Assembly (NCBI RefSeq): GCF_023740735.1
Contig: NZ_JAMRXH010000008.1
Coordinates: 1-64,000 of the forward strand
Reading direction: 5' to 3'
DNA from: Nocardia sp. CDC159
GTDB lineage: Bacteria; Actinomycetota; Actinomycetes; Mycobacteriales; Mycobacteriaceae
DNA length: 64,000 bases
Shown: positions 39,581 through 49,012 of the stretch, in pieces
Layout of the letters: each line of letters opens with the position of its first letter
How positions within the stretch are numbered: position 1 is the stretch's first letter
Notes under the pieces: model-generated
What the model was told of the DNA's origin: nothing
What the model saw: the letters and a program-made list of their open reading frames with translations, nothing else
Database searches by the model: none
Position numbers and translations under genes: made by a program

Positions 39581-40045
39581 GTGCTGCATGTCGTCTTCTT
39601 CGAGCCCCGAATTCCCCCCAATACCGGCAATGCCATCCGGTTGGCGGCGGGAACCGGGTGTGAGCTGCATCTGGTGGAGCCGCTGGGTTTCGACCTGTCG
39701 GAGCCGAAGTTGCGGCGAGCGGGGCTGGATTACCACGATCTGGCCTCGGTGCGCGTGCACGAGAATCTTTCCGCCGCTTGGGAAGCCATCCGGCCGGAGC
39801 GGGTTTTCGCCTTCACCGCGCGGGCCAGCACCTGGAACACCGACATCACCTACCGCAAAGGCGATGCGCTGCTGTTCGGTCCGGAGCCGACCGGGCTGCC
39901 CGAGGAGGTGCTCGCCGATCCACACGTCACCGATCAGCTGCGGATTCCGATGCTGCCGGGTCGGCGGTCGATGAATCTGTCCAACGCCGCGGCGGTGGCG
40001 GTGTACGAGGCGTGGCGGCAGTTGGGGTTCCCCGGGGCGGTGTGA
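39581..40045 (+). CDS. trmL: tRNA (cytidine34-2'-O)-methyltransferase
   Basis: 154 residues from GTG. FEPRIPPNTGNAIRLAA, LLFGPEPTGLPEEVL and RSMNLSNAAAVAVYEAWRQ are the SPOUT/TrmL motifs that form the knotted SAM site. It methylates the wobble position of certain leucine tRNAs. Length is normal. Confidence 0.92.
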   Translation: MLHVVFFEPRIPPNTGNAIRLAAGTGCELHLVEPLGFDLSEPKLRRAGLDYHDLASVRVHENLSAAWEAIRPERVFAFTARASTWNTDITYRKGDALLFGPEPTGLPEEVLADPHVTDQLRIPMLPGRRSMNLSNAAAVAVYEAWRQLGFPGAV

Positions 40046-40099
40046 ACGCCGCCGCATGTCGGGCATTGGTTGCGGCGGATGTGCTGTTAGCGTCGCGCT

Positions 40100-41356
40100 G
40101 TGACGCCGACGACCGACGAGGACGGTGACGACGCTCGTTCCGGCTGGGACCACAAATTGTGGGCGGTCCCGCTGGTCGTCGCGATGGGATTGCTGGCCTT
40201 GCTGGCGCTGTCCTATCTGGGCAGCATCCTGCATCCGCAGCGCAATCTGCACGGCTTTCCGCTGGCGCTGGTCGACTCCGATCGCGGCGCGTCCGGCGCC
40301 GAGGTCATCGATCGCGTGCGGGCCGCGCTGCCGCCCGATCGGGTCCGGTGGCAACTCGTCACCGCCGACGAGGCGGATCGGCTGATGTCGCTGGGCGAGA
40401 TCTACGGAGCGATCATCGTGCCCGAGGACTTCGGTGCCCGGCTGAGCGCCCTGGCCGATCCGGGCCCCGGAACGGGCACACCGCCGAATCTCGAGGTGCG
40501 GACCAACCCGCGCGCGGGCACGACCGCCACCACGCTGACCACCCAGCTGCTCACGCCGGTGCTCGACGACCTCAGCCGTCGACTCGGTACCGCGACGACC
40601 GAGCGGGCGCGCGCAAGCGGTGTGCCGCTGTCGGACGCGGCATTGGTGACGCTCACCGACCCCGTGCGGATCGAGGTCACCCAATTCGCACCGCTGCCCG
40701 AGGGCACGGCGAACGGCATCTCCGCCTTCTACTACACCCTGCTGGTCGTCTTCGCGGGCTTCACGGGCGCCCAGCTGATCAATGTCGGCGTCGACTCCGT
40801 CACCAAGGACGATCCCTCCGTCTCGCCCTGGCACGCGCTGCTGTTCAAATGGGCGCTCGTCGCGGTGGTCGCGCTGGTGATGGCGGGCGCCTACCAGTTC
40901 ATCGCGGCCGCACTGGGTATGCCGATCGAACATCGGCTCGCGCTGTACTTCTTCAGCGCCGCCGCCTCGCTCGCGGTGGGCATGACCGCGCTGGCCGTGC
41001 TGGCCGTGGTCGCTACGGTGGCGTCCGCCCTGCGCCTGCCGGTGCTGAACAACCTGGGTATGCCGATCAACATGCTGGTCTTCATGGCCCTCGGGCTGCC
41101 ATCCTCCGGCGGCATCATGCCGATCGAGGCGACGCCCATGCTGTACCGGGCCCTGGCCGAGTTCGAGCCGATGCACCAGGTGTATCTCGGAATTCGGTCG
41201 ATCCTCTATTTCGATGCCCGCCTCGCGGCGGGCCTGACCCGCGCGTTGGTGATGTGCACGATCGGCGTGACCTCCGCGATCGTGATCGGGGTGCTGACCA
41301 CGCTCGGGTACGACCGGCTGCGGGCGCGGCTGACCCTGCCCACGGCGAAGCAGTGA
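40100..41356 (+). CDS. DUF3533 / YhgE-Pip-like membrane protein
   Basis: 418 residues from GTG. One transmembrane helix near residues 20-40, a large external domain (LVDSDRGASGAEVI...), then five to six helices (residues ~205-405). This layout and the FPLALVDSD opening match the DUF3533/ABC-2-like family linked to export or phage-infection proteins. Role unknown. Confidence 0.75.
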   Translation: MTPTTDEDGDDARSGWDHKLWAVPLVVAMGLLALLALSYLGSILHPQRNLHGFPLALVDSDRGASGAEVIDRVRAALPPDRVRWQLVTADEADRLMSLGEIYGAIIVPEDFGARLSALADPGPGTGTPPNLEVRTNPRAGTTATTLTTQLLTPVLDDLSRRLGTATTERARASGVPLSDAALVTLTDPVRIEVTQFAPLPEGTANGISAFYYTLLVVFAGFTGAQLINVGVDSVTKDDPSVSPWHALLFKWALVAVVALVMAGAYQFIAAALGMPIEHRLALYFFSAAASLAVGMTALAVLAVVATVASALRLPVLNNLGMPINMLVFMALGLPSSGGIMPIEATPMLYRALAEFEPMHQVYLGIRSILYFDARLAAGLTRALVMCTIGVTSAIVIGVLTTLGYDRLRARLTLPTAKQ

Positions 41357-41363
41357 CGGCGCG

Positions 41364-41594
41364 TCAGTCGTCGATCTCGAAGCGTTTGAACCGTGACGTC
41401 GCACCGGCGGTGAGCCGGACCCGGGATTTGGCGACCCCGAAATGCTGGGCCAACAGCTCGATCGCGGCCTTGTTGGCCTTACCCTCCACGGCGGGAGCGC
41501 GCACGTACAGCCGTAGGGCGCCATCCTCGAGCGTCTCGACCAGCGGCCCCTTACCGCTGTTGGGTTTGATGGTCGCCCGGACCACGATCGGCAC
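41364..41594 (-). CDS. DUF167 (YggU-like) protein
   Basis: 76 residues from GTG, with AGGAG six bases upstream. TIKPNSGKGPL, YVRAPAVEGKANKAAIELLA and GATSRFKRFEID match the YggU fold. Function in the family is unresolved. Convergent with the DUF3533 gene. Confidence 0.85.
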   Translation of the reverse strand: MPIVVRATIKPNSGKGPLVETLEDGALRLYVRAPAVEGKANKAAIELLAQHFGVAKSRVRLTAGATSRFKRFEIDD

Positions 41595-41652
41595 GCGCTG
41601 CTCCTGTCTCGAGTGGGCGACCGCAGCGTAGTGGATCGCCCGACCGCGCGGT

Positions 41653-42786
41653 TCACGACAGTGTCCAGGGCAGCCGGACGTCGACGACGTCATGGGCCAG
41701 GATCCGCATCTCGGTGGTGACCGCGAGGACCAGGTCGCCGGAATGGATCGCCCGAACCCGGTCGGCGCCGGAGCGCTGGATCCGGACCGTGGCGTGCGGG
41801 GTGAGCGCGGCGTAGCGAACGGTGCCCGCATCGCCACGCCGGTCCCATTGCGTGCCGCACCGAGTCCAGACCGCCGTGCCGGTCAGCCGATCGGGTACGG
41901 CCGGCTCCCACAGGAGTCCGGTCGCGGTGGCGGCGGCACCCGCCCAGCGCAGATCCGTGACCGCGGAGCAACTGGACAATGTGGGCAGCGCGAACGGATC
42001 GATCCGCCCGTCCGGCAGCGTCACCAGGACCAGATGCCCAATACCGCAGGTGATTCCGTCCCGGGCGAATCCGGCGAACAGCACCTCTCGGCCGTCGGCT
42101 CGGAAAGACCCCGACGAGAGTGCGGTGTTGATGCCGTCGACGCGGCCCAGCTCCCGCACCGCTCCGGTGGTCGTGTCGACATGGGACAGGTGGTTCAACC
42201 CCCAGGACGCACCGGGCGGCGCCTCGATCCGGTCGAGGATCAGCGCGTTCGCGTCGGCGGCGAGCAGTCGCGGGGCGGACAGGACGTTGCCGGGCGCGAT
42301 GGGATCTCGCGGCGGCGGCAGTTCCACCGCCCGCGCCGCAACCGGTTTCGGCTCGGCCAGGTCCATTCGGACGAATCCGTCCGGCTGCCACCATCCGACG
42401 GTCGTGCCGTACAGCGGAAAGATCCGATCGCACCGGCAGTCGACTCGCACCGGCGATATCGTGCCGGTGACCGGATCCAGCGAAACCAGCCCGCCCGCGT
42501 CGTCGCGGGCGAACACCCGAGAATTGTCCCGCGTGAAGCCGACTTCGGTGAATATCCCCGAATGCCGGGCAATGGTCCGCTCCGGCGTGGCCAGCACGAG
42601 TTCGCCGCGGGAGCGGTAGACGAATGGCTGCGTGCCCGCGGCAGCGAGGGCATCACCACGCACTCCCCCAGCCGATTTCGCCGCCGACGAATCGGAAGGG
42701 GCACCGGCACAACCGGATGCGAGTGCCAAACCGAGCAGGGCGATCCATGCCAGGATGCTCCACCGAGGCAGAACGGCGCCGATCAT
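41653..42786 (-). CDS. Lipoprotein, beta-propeller-like
   Basis: 377 residues. A hydrophobic leader ends in LALASGCAG, a lipobox, so it is anchored by an acylated Cys outside the membrane. The rest is beta-rich, with repeating short strands and Arg/Asp turns suggesting a propeller of about 6-7 blades. Its start overlaps the stop of the WXG-GH19 gene (ATGA), so the two are co-translated. A natural guess is protection from, or delivery of, the hydrolase; no family is recognised. Confidence 0.65.
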   Translation of the reverse strand: MIGAVLPRWSILAWIALLGLALASGCAGAPSDSSAAKSAGGVRGDALAAAGTQPFVYRSRGELVLATPERTIARHSGIFTEVGFTRDNSRVFARDDAGGLVSLDPVTGTISPVRVDCRCDRIFPLYGTTVGWWQPDGFVRMDLAEPKPVAARAVELPPPRDPIAPGNVLSAPRLLAADANALILDRIEAPPGASWGLNHLSHVDTTTGAVRELGRVDGINTALSSGSFRADGREVLFAGFARDGITCGIGHLVLVTLPDGRIDPFALPTLSSCSAVTDLRWAGAAATATGLLWEPAVPDRLTGTAVWTRCGTQWDRRGDAGTVRYAALTPHATVRIQRSGADRVRAIHSGDLVLAVTTEMRILAHDVVDVRLPWTLS

Positions 42787-43955
42787 CGCAGCACCTCCAG
42801 AGCCCGGCGATAGTAGGCCTCGCGCTCGGCCAGGCCGTGGTGGCCGCCATTGACCGCCCGGGTAACCGCGGCGAAGTCGCCCGCATCGACGAGGGCATTG
42901 ATATCGCGAGATCTCCAGTACCACTGGGCTATTCGGAAGCCGATCTCCGGCCGGGCGGCCAGGTCGGGATCGCCCTCGAGATCGAGGCCGAGAGCGGCGC
43001 CCGCGGCGCGATAGTTGGCGCGACCGGTCAACTGGATGGGGCCGCGACCGTGATAGCGCGGGCCGTCACCGGGCTCGGTATTGCCCGCGGCGGGGGCAAC
43101 GCCATCGGGGTCGTAGCGCCGGAAATACTCCGCATCGCCCAGCTCCTCGAAGTACCGCAGCTCACCGCTCTCGTGCGCGAGCTGGGCCAGGAATGCGGCC
43201 TGGCGCAGCGGGGTGGAGATATCGCCCTCCTGGAGAGCCGCGTTGAGCGCGGGCAGGTACTCCCGAGCCTGCGCCACCGGAAGGTTGGGCATGACGGCCA
43301 TCAGCTGCTCGGCAGTGATACCCGCCTCGGCAGCCTGCGTCGCCACCGCCGATGTTCTCGGTGGGAAGGAGGCTTCGACTGCCGTCCCCTCGGCCGATTC
43401 GGGTGGGTGGCGATGTTCCGATTCCATTCCGAGGGCCGCTTCGTGCAGCGACTCCATGGGCACGAAAAGCGCCGCGAGATGGGCCATTTCGCCGAGCACT
43501 CCGCGCACGGCGCGCTGGCCGCGCTCGTCGGCGCGGGTGACGGCCGCGGCCGCCTCCGCGATGACCTCGCCCCATTCGGCGGCGTGGTCCGGATTGTCGC
43601 CGGTCACCGTCCAGTCGTCGGCGACGACGCATCCGTCGGTCTCCGCATCGGCGACACAGTCCAGCAGCGCCACCGTGGTGGCATGCAGATCCGACAGGGC
43701 CCGCACACCGATGTCGCGCAGCAGCCCGGCCCGCTCACACAGCAGGCTGTTGAATCCGAAGACCGCCTCGACATGGCCCAGGACGGCGTCGAAGGCCGCG
43801 CCCTGCCAGCCGTCGCCGTCGAGTCGGCGGCATTCGCCGCGCACGGTGGCCGACAGCGCCTCCATCTGCTCGAGGTTGCGGTCGAACTCGGCACGCAGAC
43901 GTTCGGCACCCACCGAGGCGTGCCAGCCGGTGAGCACCGACCGCGAGGGCGTCAT
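42783..43955 (-). CDS. WXG-domain protein with GH19-type hydrolase domain
   Basis: 390 residues. Residues 1-175 are helical with DGWQGAAFD, a W-x-G turn, as in type VII (ESX) substrates. A linker follows (residues ~180-205), and residues ~215-390 match the GH19 chitinase/lysozyme fold: FLAQLAHESGELRYFEELG with the likely catalytic Glu, then YHGRGPIQLTGRANY. The GH19 fold cleaves chitin or peptidoglycan. It should be exported by ESX and act on cell wall. Start overlaps the EspC-like gene. Confidence 0.8.
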   Translation of the reverse strand: MTPSRSVLTGWHASVGAERLRAEFDRNLEQMEALSATVRGECRRLDGDGWQGAAFDAVLGHVEAVFGFNSLLCERAGLLRDIGVRALSDLHATTVALLDCVADAETDGCVVADDWTVTGDNPDHAAEWGEVIAEAAAAVTRADERGQRAVRGVLGEMAHLAALFVPMESLHEAALGMESEHRHPPESAEGTAVEASFPPRTSAVATQAAEAGITAEQLMAVMPNLPVAQAREYLPALNAALQEGDISTPLRQAAFLAQLAHESGELRYFEELGDAEYFRRYDPDGVAPAAGNTEPGDGPRYHGRGPIQLTGRANYRAAGAALGLDLEGDPDLAARPEIGFRIAQWYWRSRDINALVDAGDFAAVTRAVNGGHHGLAEREAYYRRALEVLR

Positions 43956-44263
43956 ATCCGCACCGCCAATCGGTCGAGCCGCTCGGCCGCGGCCCCATCG
44001 GACCGGTCGAAGGCGGCGACGACGCGCTCCGCTCGATCGGCCAGGCGGCCGTAACCATCGGCGCCGCGCTGCGTCAGATTGGCGAGCATGCACGCGGCCT
44101 CGCACCAGGCTGGCACGGTCGCGCTGCCCGGAATCGTCTCCACGATCCGGGCGATGCTCCACACCCACCGCGCCGCGACCGCGTCGAGATCTCGAAAAAC
44201 CTGCCGCGCAACGCCTCCGAAGCGCAACACGGCCTGCTGGTCCAGCACACATTTGTCCGTCAT
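43952..44263 (-). CDS. EspC/DUF2580-like ESX-secretion partner
   Basis: 103 residues, all helical with no signal peptide. LDQQAVLRFGGVARQV and a YGRLADRAERVVAAF end resemble the DUF2580/EspC type VII secretion target family. It precedes, and overlaps, the WXG-GH19 gene, as a heterodimer partner usually does. Confidence 0.6.
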   Translation of the reverse strand: MTDKCVLDQQAVLRFGGVARQVFRDLDAVAARWVWSIARIVETIPGSATVPAWCEAACMLANLTQRGADGYGRLADRAERVVAAFDRSDGAAAERLDRLAVRI

Positions 44264-44475
44264 GAATTCCCCCTAGCGATCGTTCCCCAAGCGACTCGAG
44301 CACGGTATCCGGCGGTGGCGAGGGCTGTCACCGGCCGAATCGGACAGCCGCACCCTTTAGCGAAAATTTCTTCCCGCGCGGATGTCAGCAAACCTCTCAG
44401 TCTGTTCCCGACTCGGCCGGTACGCTCGCGAATGGCGCGGGGTGGCAGGAGCCCCGCACGACCGGGGAGAGCGCT

Positions 44476-45459
44476 ATGGCCAGGCATGGTGCGTTGCTGC
44501 TCGGGATATCGGCGGCCCTGCTGCTGATATCCGCCGGTCCGGCGGCGGCCGGACCGGTCACCATTCGCGACGATTCGAATGTGCTGGACGATCCGCGGGT
44601 CACCGCGGCGGCCGATACGGTGCCGGATCCGGTGCAGATCTTCACGACCGAAAGACTTGCCGAGAACAACGCGGCCTTCGACCAGGAGGCGCAATCGCAC
44701 GTGCACGCGCCCAACGATGTGGTCATCGCGATCAACACCAAGTCCAGACATCTGACGATCCGCACCGGGGCCAACTCCCACATCCGGGACGCGTCCCCGG
44801 CGATCGCGGCGTTCAAGAGCGGCTTCGGCAACGGCGACTACACCACCGCCACGGTTGGGGCGCTCGAATCGCTTGCGCGGGCCGCCGATCAGGCCGCGCC
44901 CGCCAGCCGGGCCCACCGGCCGACGCCGGCGCCACCCGCCGCGTCCCGGCAGGACAACGGTTTCAACCTGTGGAGCGTGCTGTGCCCGCTGATCGTCATC
45001 GCGATGGTCATCGCGGCGGTGGTGGCATTCCGCCGCCGCGGGCGCGGGGCCGGTTTCCCCGATCGCGGCAATCCGTCCGGCGGCTACGGCCCGGGCGGGT
45101 ACGACCCCGGTGGCCGGGACCCCGGCCAGGACCCAGGAGATGGCCAACGGCACGGGATGAGTCCCGGCGTGGCGGGCGGTCTCGGCGCGGCGGCGGGGGC
45201 CGTCGGCGGCGGTGTGCTGGGCTACGAACTGGGCCGCATGGAGGGGCGCGAGGAAGAGCGCGCACCGGTCTCCGACCAGCCGCCACCGGATTCCGGTCCC
45301 GATCAGCCGCCCCAGGAGTGGGGTGGCGGCGGTGGGGATGGCGACTTCGGCGGCGGGGGTGACAGCGGCGGCGGCTCCGGCGGGAGTGACAGCGGCGGAT
45401 TCGACAGCGGTAGCAGCGGTTCCGACAGCGGCGGCGGTTCCAGCGGCGGCGATTTCTGA
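44476..45459 (+). CDS. TPM-domain-like membrane protein with Gly/Ser tail
   Basis: 327 residues. A signal peptide (residues 1-26) leads a ~110-residue external domain (VTIRDDSNVLDDPRV... VVIAINTKSRHLTIRTG), a Pro-rich linker, a transmembrane helix (residues ~160-180) and a Gly/Asp/Ser-rich tail ending SGGGSSGGDF. The order resembles TPM/YgcG-type proteins. Role unknown. Confidence 0.6.
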   Translation: MARHGALLLGISAALLLISAGPAAAGPVTIRDDSNVLDDPRVTAAADTVPDPVQIFTTERLAENNAAFDQEAQSHVHAPNDVVIAINTKSRHLTIRTGANSHIRDASPAIAAFKSGFGNGDYTTATVGALESLARAADQAAPASRAHRPTPAPPAASRQDNGFNLWSVLCPLIVIAMVIAAVVAFRRRGRGAGFPDRGNPSGGYGPGGYDPGGRDPGQDPGDGQRHGMSPGVAGGLGAAAGAVGGGVLGYELGRMEGREEERAPVSDQPPPDSGPDQPPQEWGGGGGDGDFGGGGDSGGGSGGSDSGGFDSGSSGSDSGGGSSGGDF

Positions 45460-45536
45460 GGGAGGCGGCACGTCCGCTGCGAGCTGCGGCGGCAGGACCG
45501 CCGACACTCGCGGCGGTGGGCGGCGCGCCGAGGAGG

Positions 45537-48500
45537 TCAGCGGAAGTCCCGCGACTTCGACGAGATCCGCAGATCCATGCGCTGCAGATGTTCGGCGACC
45601 ACGCTGACCACACCCTCGGCGTTCTGGAGGCGGCCGCGGATCAGCAGCGCGGGTGCGCTCTGGGCGACTCGCCGGTAGCGCTGCCACAGGCCGACCGAAC
45701 AGACGACATTCACCATGCCCGTCTCGTCCTCCAGATTGATGAAGGTGACACCGGCCGCGGTGGCGGGCCGCTGCCGGTGCGTGACGGCGCCGCCCACCAG
45801 CACCTTGGCCCCGTCCGCCACCGAGCCGAGCCGCCCCGCGGGGACCACACCGAGCGAATCCAATTGCGGGCGCAGGAATTCGGTGGGATAGCTGCCCGGC
45901 GAGACACCGGTCGCCCAGACGTCGGCGGCGGCCAGTTCCAGCTCTCCCATTCCGGGCAGGGCCGGCGCCGCGGTGGCGGCGCCGGTGCCCGGCAGGCGAT
46001 CCGCACGTTCCCCCGCCGCCGCACCGGCCGCCCACAGCGCCTGACGCCGGGTCAGGCCGAGGCTGGCGAGCGCTCCCGCGGTGGCCAGCGATTCGGCCTG
46101 CGGAACCGTCAGCTCCACCCGCCCGGTCAGATCCAGAAACGAGGTGAACGGCCCGTAAGCCCGTGCGGCGACGATCTTCTCGGCCAGATCGTCGCCGATG
46201 TGCCGGATCGCGGCCAGACCGAGTCGCACCTGGGTGCCACGCTGTTGCAGGGTCGCCGCGGCCAGGCTGTGGTTGACATCCGGGCCGTGCACCACCACCC
46301 CGTGCCTGCGGGCATCGGCCACCAGCGACTGCGGTGAGTAGAACCCCATGGGCTGGGCGTTGAGCAGCCCCGCGCAGAACGCCGCCGGATGGTGCAGCTT
46401 GAACCACGCCGAATAGAAGACCAGGGAGGCGAAACTCTGCGAATGGCTCTCCGGGAAGCCGAAATTCGCGAAGGCGTACACCTTCTCGTAGATGCGATCG
46501 GCCAATTCGCCGGTGATACCGTGTAATTCGCGCATGCCCTGATAGAAACGCTCCCGCAGCCGGTCCATCTTCTCGGTGGAGCGCTTGGATCCCATCGCGC
46601 GGCGCAATTGATCCGCCTCGGCCGCGCTGAAACCGGCGACGTCGACGGCCATCTGCATCAATTGCTCCTGGAACAGCGGTACGCCCAGCGTCCGTTCCAG
46701 CGAATTGCGCAGGGCCTCATGCTCGAAGGTGACCTCCTCCGCACCGTTGCGACGCCGGATATAGGGGTGTACCGAACCACCCTGAATAGGGCCCGGCCGG
46801 ATCAGCGCCACCTCCACGACCAGGTCGTAGAAAGTGCGCGGCCGCAGCCGGGGCAGCGTCGCCATCTGCGCGCGGGACTCCACCTGGAACACCCCCACCG
46901 AATCCGCCCGCGACAGCATCTCGTAGACGGCGGATTCCCGCAGATCCAGCCGATGCAATTCGATGGTCTCGCCGGTGTGTTCGCGCACCAGATCGATCAT
47001 GTAGTGCAGCGCCGACAGCATGCCCAGGCCGAGCAGATCGAATTTCACCAGACCCGCCGCGGCGCAATCGTCCTTGTCCCACTGCAGCACGCTGCGGCCG
47101 GGCATGCGAGCCCATTCCACGGGGCAGACGTCGGCGATGGGCCGGTCGCAGATCACCATGCCACCGGAATGGATGCCCAGATGCCGCGGCAGTCCCTCGA
47201 TTTCACCGGCCAGTTCCAGCACCCGCGGCGGGATATCGGTATGTACCTCGCTCGCCACCCCGGTCCAGCGGTTCACCTGCTTACTCCACGCATCCTGCTG
47301 CCCCGGCGAAAATCCCAGCGCCCGAGCGGCATCGCGGACCGCGGACTTACCGCGATAGGTGATCACATTGGCCACCTGGGCGGCGTATTCGCGGCCGTAT
47401 TTGGCGTAGACGTGCTGGATCGCCTCCTCGCGGCGGTCGGATTCGATATCGATATCGATATCGGGCGGGCCGTCGCGCTCGGGGGCCAGGAAGCGTTCGA
47501 ACAGCAGATCGTTGGCCACCGGATCGACATTGGTGATGCCGATGGCATAGCAGACCGCGGAATTGGCCGCCGAACCCCGGCCCTGGCACAGGATGTCGTT
47601 GTCCCGGCAGAACGTGACGATGTCGTGCACCACCAGGAAATATCCGGGGAAGCCGAGATCGGCGATGATGCGCAGTTCGTGGTCGATCTGCCGGTAGGCC
47701 TTGGGATTTCGTTCCGGAGAGCCGTAGCGGCGGGCGGCGCCCGCATAAGTGAGCTCGCGCAGCCAGGAATTCTCGTCGTGGCCGTCGGGAATATCGAACG
47801 GCGGCAGTTCCGGGGCGATCAGCTTCAGGTCGAAGGCGCATTCGCCAGCCAGGGCGGCGGCATTGGTCACCGCCTGCGGACAGGCCGCGAACAGCCGCGC
47901 CATCTCCGCCCCCGAGCGCAGATGCGCGCCGCCGGCCGGGGCGAGCCAGCCGTCCATCTCGTCCAGAGACTGCCGCGCCCGGATGGCGGCCAGCGCCATG
48001 GCGCGGCGGCGCTGCCGGGGAGCGGCGAAATGCGCCGCGGTCGTGGCGATCACCGGCAGGCGCAGGCGGTCGGCCAGAGCGAGCAGCCGAGCATTGCGCT
48101 CGTCGTCCTCGGGGATGGCGTGGTGAGTGAGTTCCACGGTCACCCGGTCGGGACCGAAGCGCTCCATCAGCTCGCGCAGCGCCGCCTCGGCCGCCGCGTC
48201 GCCGTCCCGGAGGGCCTGGCGCACCGGGCCTTTGCGGCAGCCGGTGAGGATCTGCCAGTGCCCGTCGGCGGCGGCGGTGAGCCGATCCAGGTCGTAGCGC
48301 AGCACGCCCTTCTCCCCCGCGGCCATGTGCGCGGCCGAAATCTCCCGCGACAACCGGCGATAGCCCTCCTGGCCGCGCGCCAGGATGAGTAGATGCGTCC
48401 CGGCGGGATCCGGTGCGCCGGTGCGCGGCTCGGAGTCCCGGCCGGGGATGGGCCGGGGCGACGAAGGGGAGGCGGGCGCCAGCGACAGCTCCGCGCCGAA

Positions 48501-48851
48501 TACCGTCGGCAGGCCCCATTCCCGGGCGGCCTCGGCGAAACGCACCACACCGTAGAACCCGTCGTGATCGGTGAGGGCCAGGGCCCGCAGGCCCAATCGC
48601 ACGGCCTCCTCGACCAGATCCTCCGGCTGGCAGGCGCCGTCGAGGAAGCTGTAGGCGGAGTGGGCGTGCAGTTCCGCGTAGGGCACCGACGATTCGCCGG
48701 GTGGGCGCGGTCCGGCGCGATAGGCGCCGCGCCGACGAGACCACGCCGGACTGTCGCCGCCGTCGCCGGGCGGCTCGTCGGGGCGCCCCGGGCGACCGGA
48801 GAGCACGCGTTCCATCTCTGCCCAGGTCGGCGGGCCATCGTCCCAGCCCAT
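45537..48851 (-). CDS. dnaE2: Error-prone DNA polymerase
   Basis: 1104 residues from MGWDDGPPTW, with GGAGGG just upstream. A PHP domain (ELHAHSAYSFLDGACQPEDL) leads; the polymerase core has GRGSAANSAVCYAIG and PPDIDIDIES with catalytic Asp, and a C-terminal OB domain (TGMVNVVCSV). It performs damage-tolerant, mutagenic synthesis with ImuA' and ImuB. A LexA box at 48889 implies SOS induction. An upstream ATG at 48896 lies inside that box and is unlikely. Confidence 0.95.
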   Translation of the reverse strand: MGWDDGPPTWAEMERVLSGRPGRPDEPPGDGGDSPAWSRRRGAYRAGPRPPGESSVPYAELHAHSAYSFLDGACQPEDLVEEAVRLGLRALALTDHDGFYGVVRFAEAAREWGLPTVFGAELSLAPASPSSPRPIPGRDSEPRTGAPDPAGTHLLILARGQEGYRRLSREISAAHMAAGEKGVLRYDLDRLTAAADGHWQILTGCRKGPVRQALRDGDAAAEAALRELMERFGPDRVTVELTHHAIPEDDERNARLLALADRLRLPVIATTAAHFAAPRQRRRAMALAAIRARQSLDEMDGWLAPAGGAHLRSGAEMARLFAACPQAVTNAAALAGECAFDLKLIAPELPPFDIPDGHDENSWLRELTYAGAARRYGSPERNPKAYRQIDHELRIIADLGFPGYFLVVHDIVTFCRDNDILCQGRGSAANSAVCYAIGITNVDPVANDLLFERFLAPERDGPPDIDIDIESDRREEAIQHVYAKYGREYAAQVANVITYRGKSAVRDAARALGFSPGQQDAWSKQVNRWTGVASEVHTDIPPRVLELAGEIEGLPRHLGIHSGGMVICDRPIADVCPVEWARMPGRSVLQWDKDDCAAAGLVKFDLLGLGMLSALHYMIDLVREHTGETIELHRLDLRESAVYEMLSRADSVGVFQVESRAQMATLPRLRPRTFYDLVVEVALIRPGPIQGGSVHPYIRRRNGAEEVTFEHEALRNSLERTLGVPLFQEQLMQMAVDVAGFSAAEADQLRRAMGSKRSTEKMDRLRERFYQGMRELHGITGELADRIYEKVYAFANFGFPESHSQSFASLVFYSAWFKLHHPAAFCAGLLNAQPMGFYSPQSLVADARRHGVVVHGPDVNHSLAAATLQQRGTQVRLGLAAIRHIGDDLAEKIVAARAYGPFTSFLDLTGRVELTVPQAESLATAGALASLGLTRRQALWAAGAAAGERADRLPGTGAATAAPALPGMGELELAAADVWATGVSPGSYPTEFLRPQLDSLGVVPAGRLGSVADGAKVLVGGAVTHRQRPATAAGVTFINLEDETGMVNVVCSVGLWQRYRRVAQSAPALLIRGRLQNAEGVVSVVAEHLQRMDLRISSKSRDFR

Positions 48852-48888
48852 GCATCCCTCCGGCAAACCGATCGGTTCCTTATATGCA

Positions 48889-48904
48889 TCGAACATACAT
48901 TCGA
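48889..48904. promoter_or_regulatory. LexA (SOS) box of dnaE2
   Basis: TCGAACATACATTCGA matches the mycobacterial-type SOS box (TCGAAC-N4-GTTCGA) at all but one of twelve conserved bases, 38 bases upstream of the dnaE2 start. Confidence 0.8.
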
Positions 48905-48960
48905 AAACCTCGTTCGAGAACCTCGGTTGCCGGACTGTGACGCGATCGCGTTGGCACCAG

Positions 48961-48980
48961 AACTTACTTTGGAGTAAGTT
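48961..48980. promoter_or_regulatory. Palindromic operator before the SDR gene
   Basis: AACTTACTTTGGAGTAAGTT has perfect 8-base arms. It is 33 bases upstream of the SDR start and could bind a TetR regulator not encoded nearby. Confidence 0.6.
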
Positions 48981-49012
48981 CGGGGCACATCGATTCGCAA
49001 GGGAGCATCGTG

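Noticed and set aside
37829..41656. A 1275-codon leftward ORF antisense to the Ag85-like, trmL and DUF3533 genes
   Set aside because: It is low-complexity Arg/Gly/Gln-rich protein caused by high-GC codon bias of the real genes on the other strand; the plus-strand proteins have clear family motifs.
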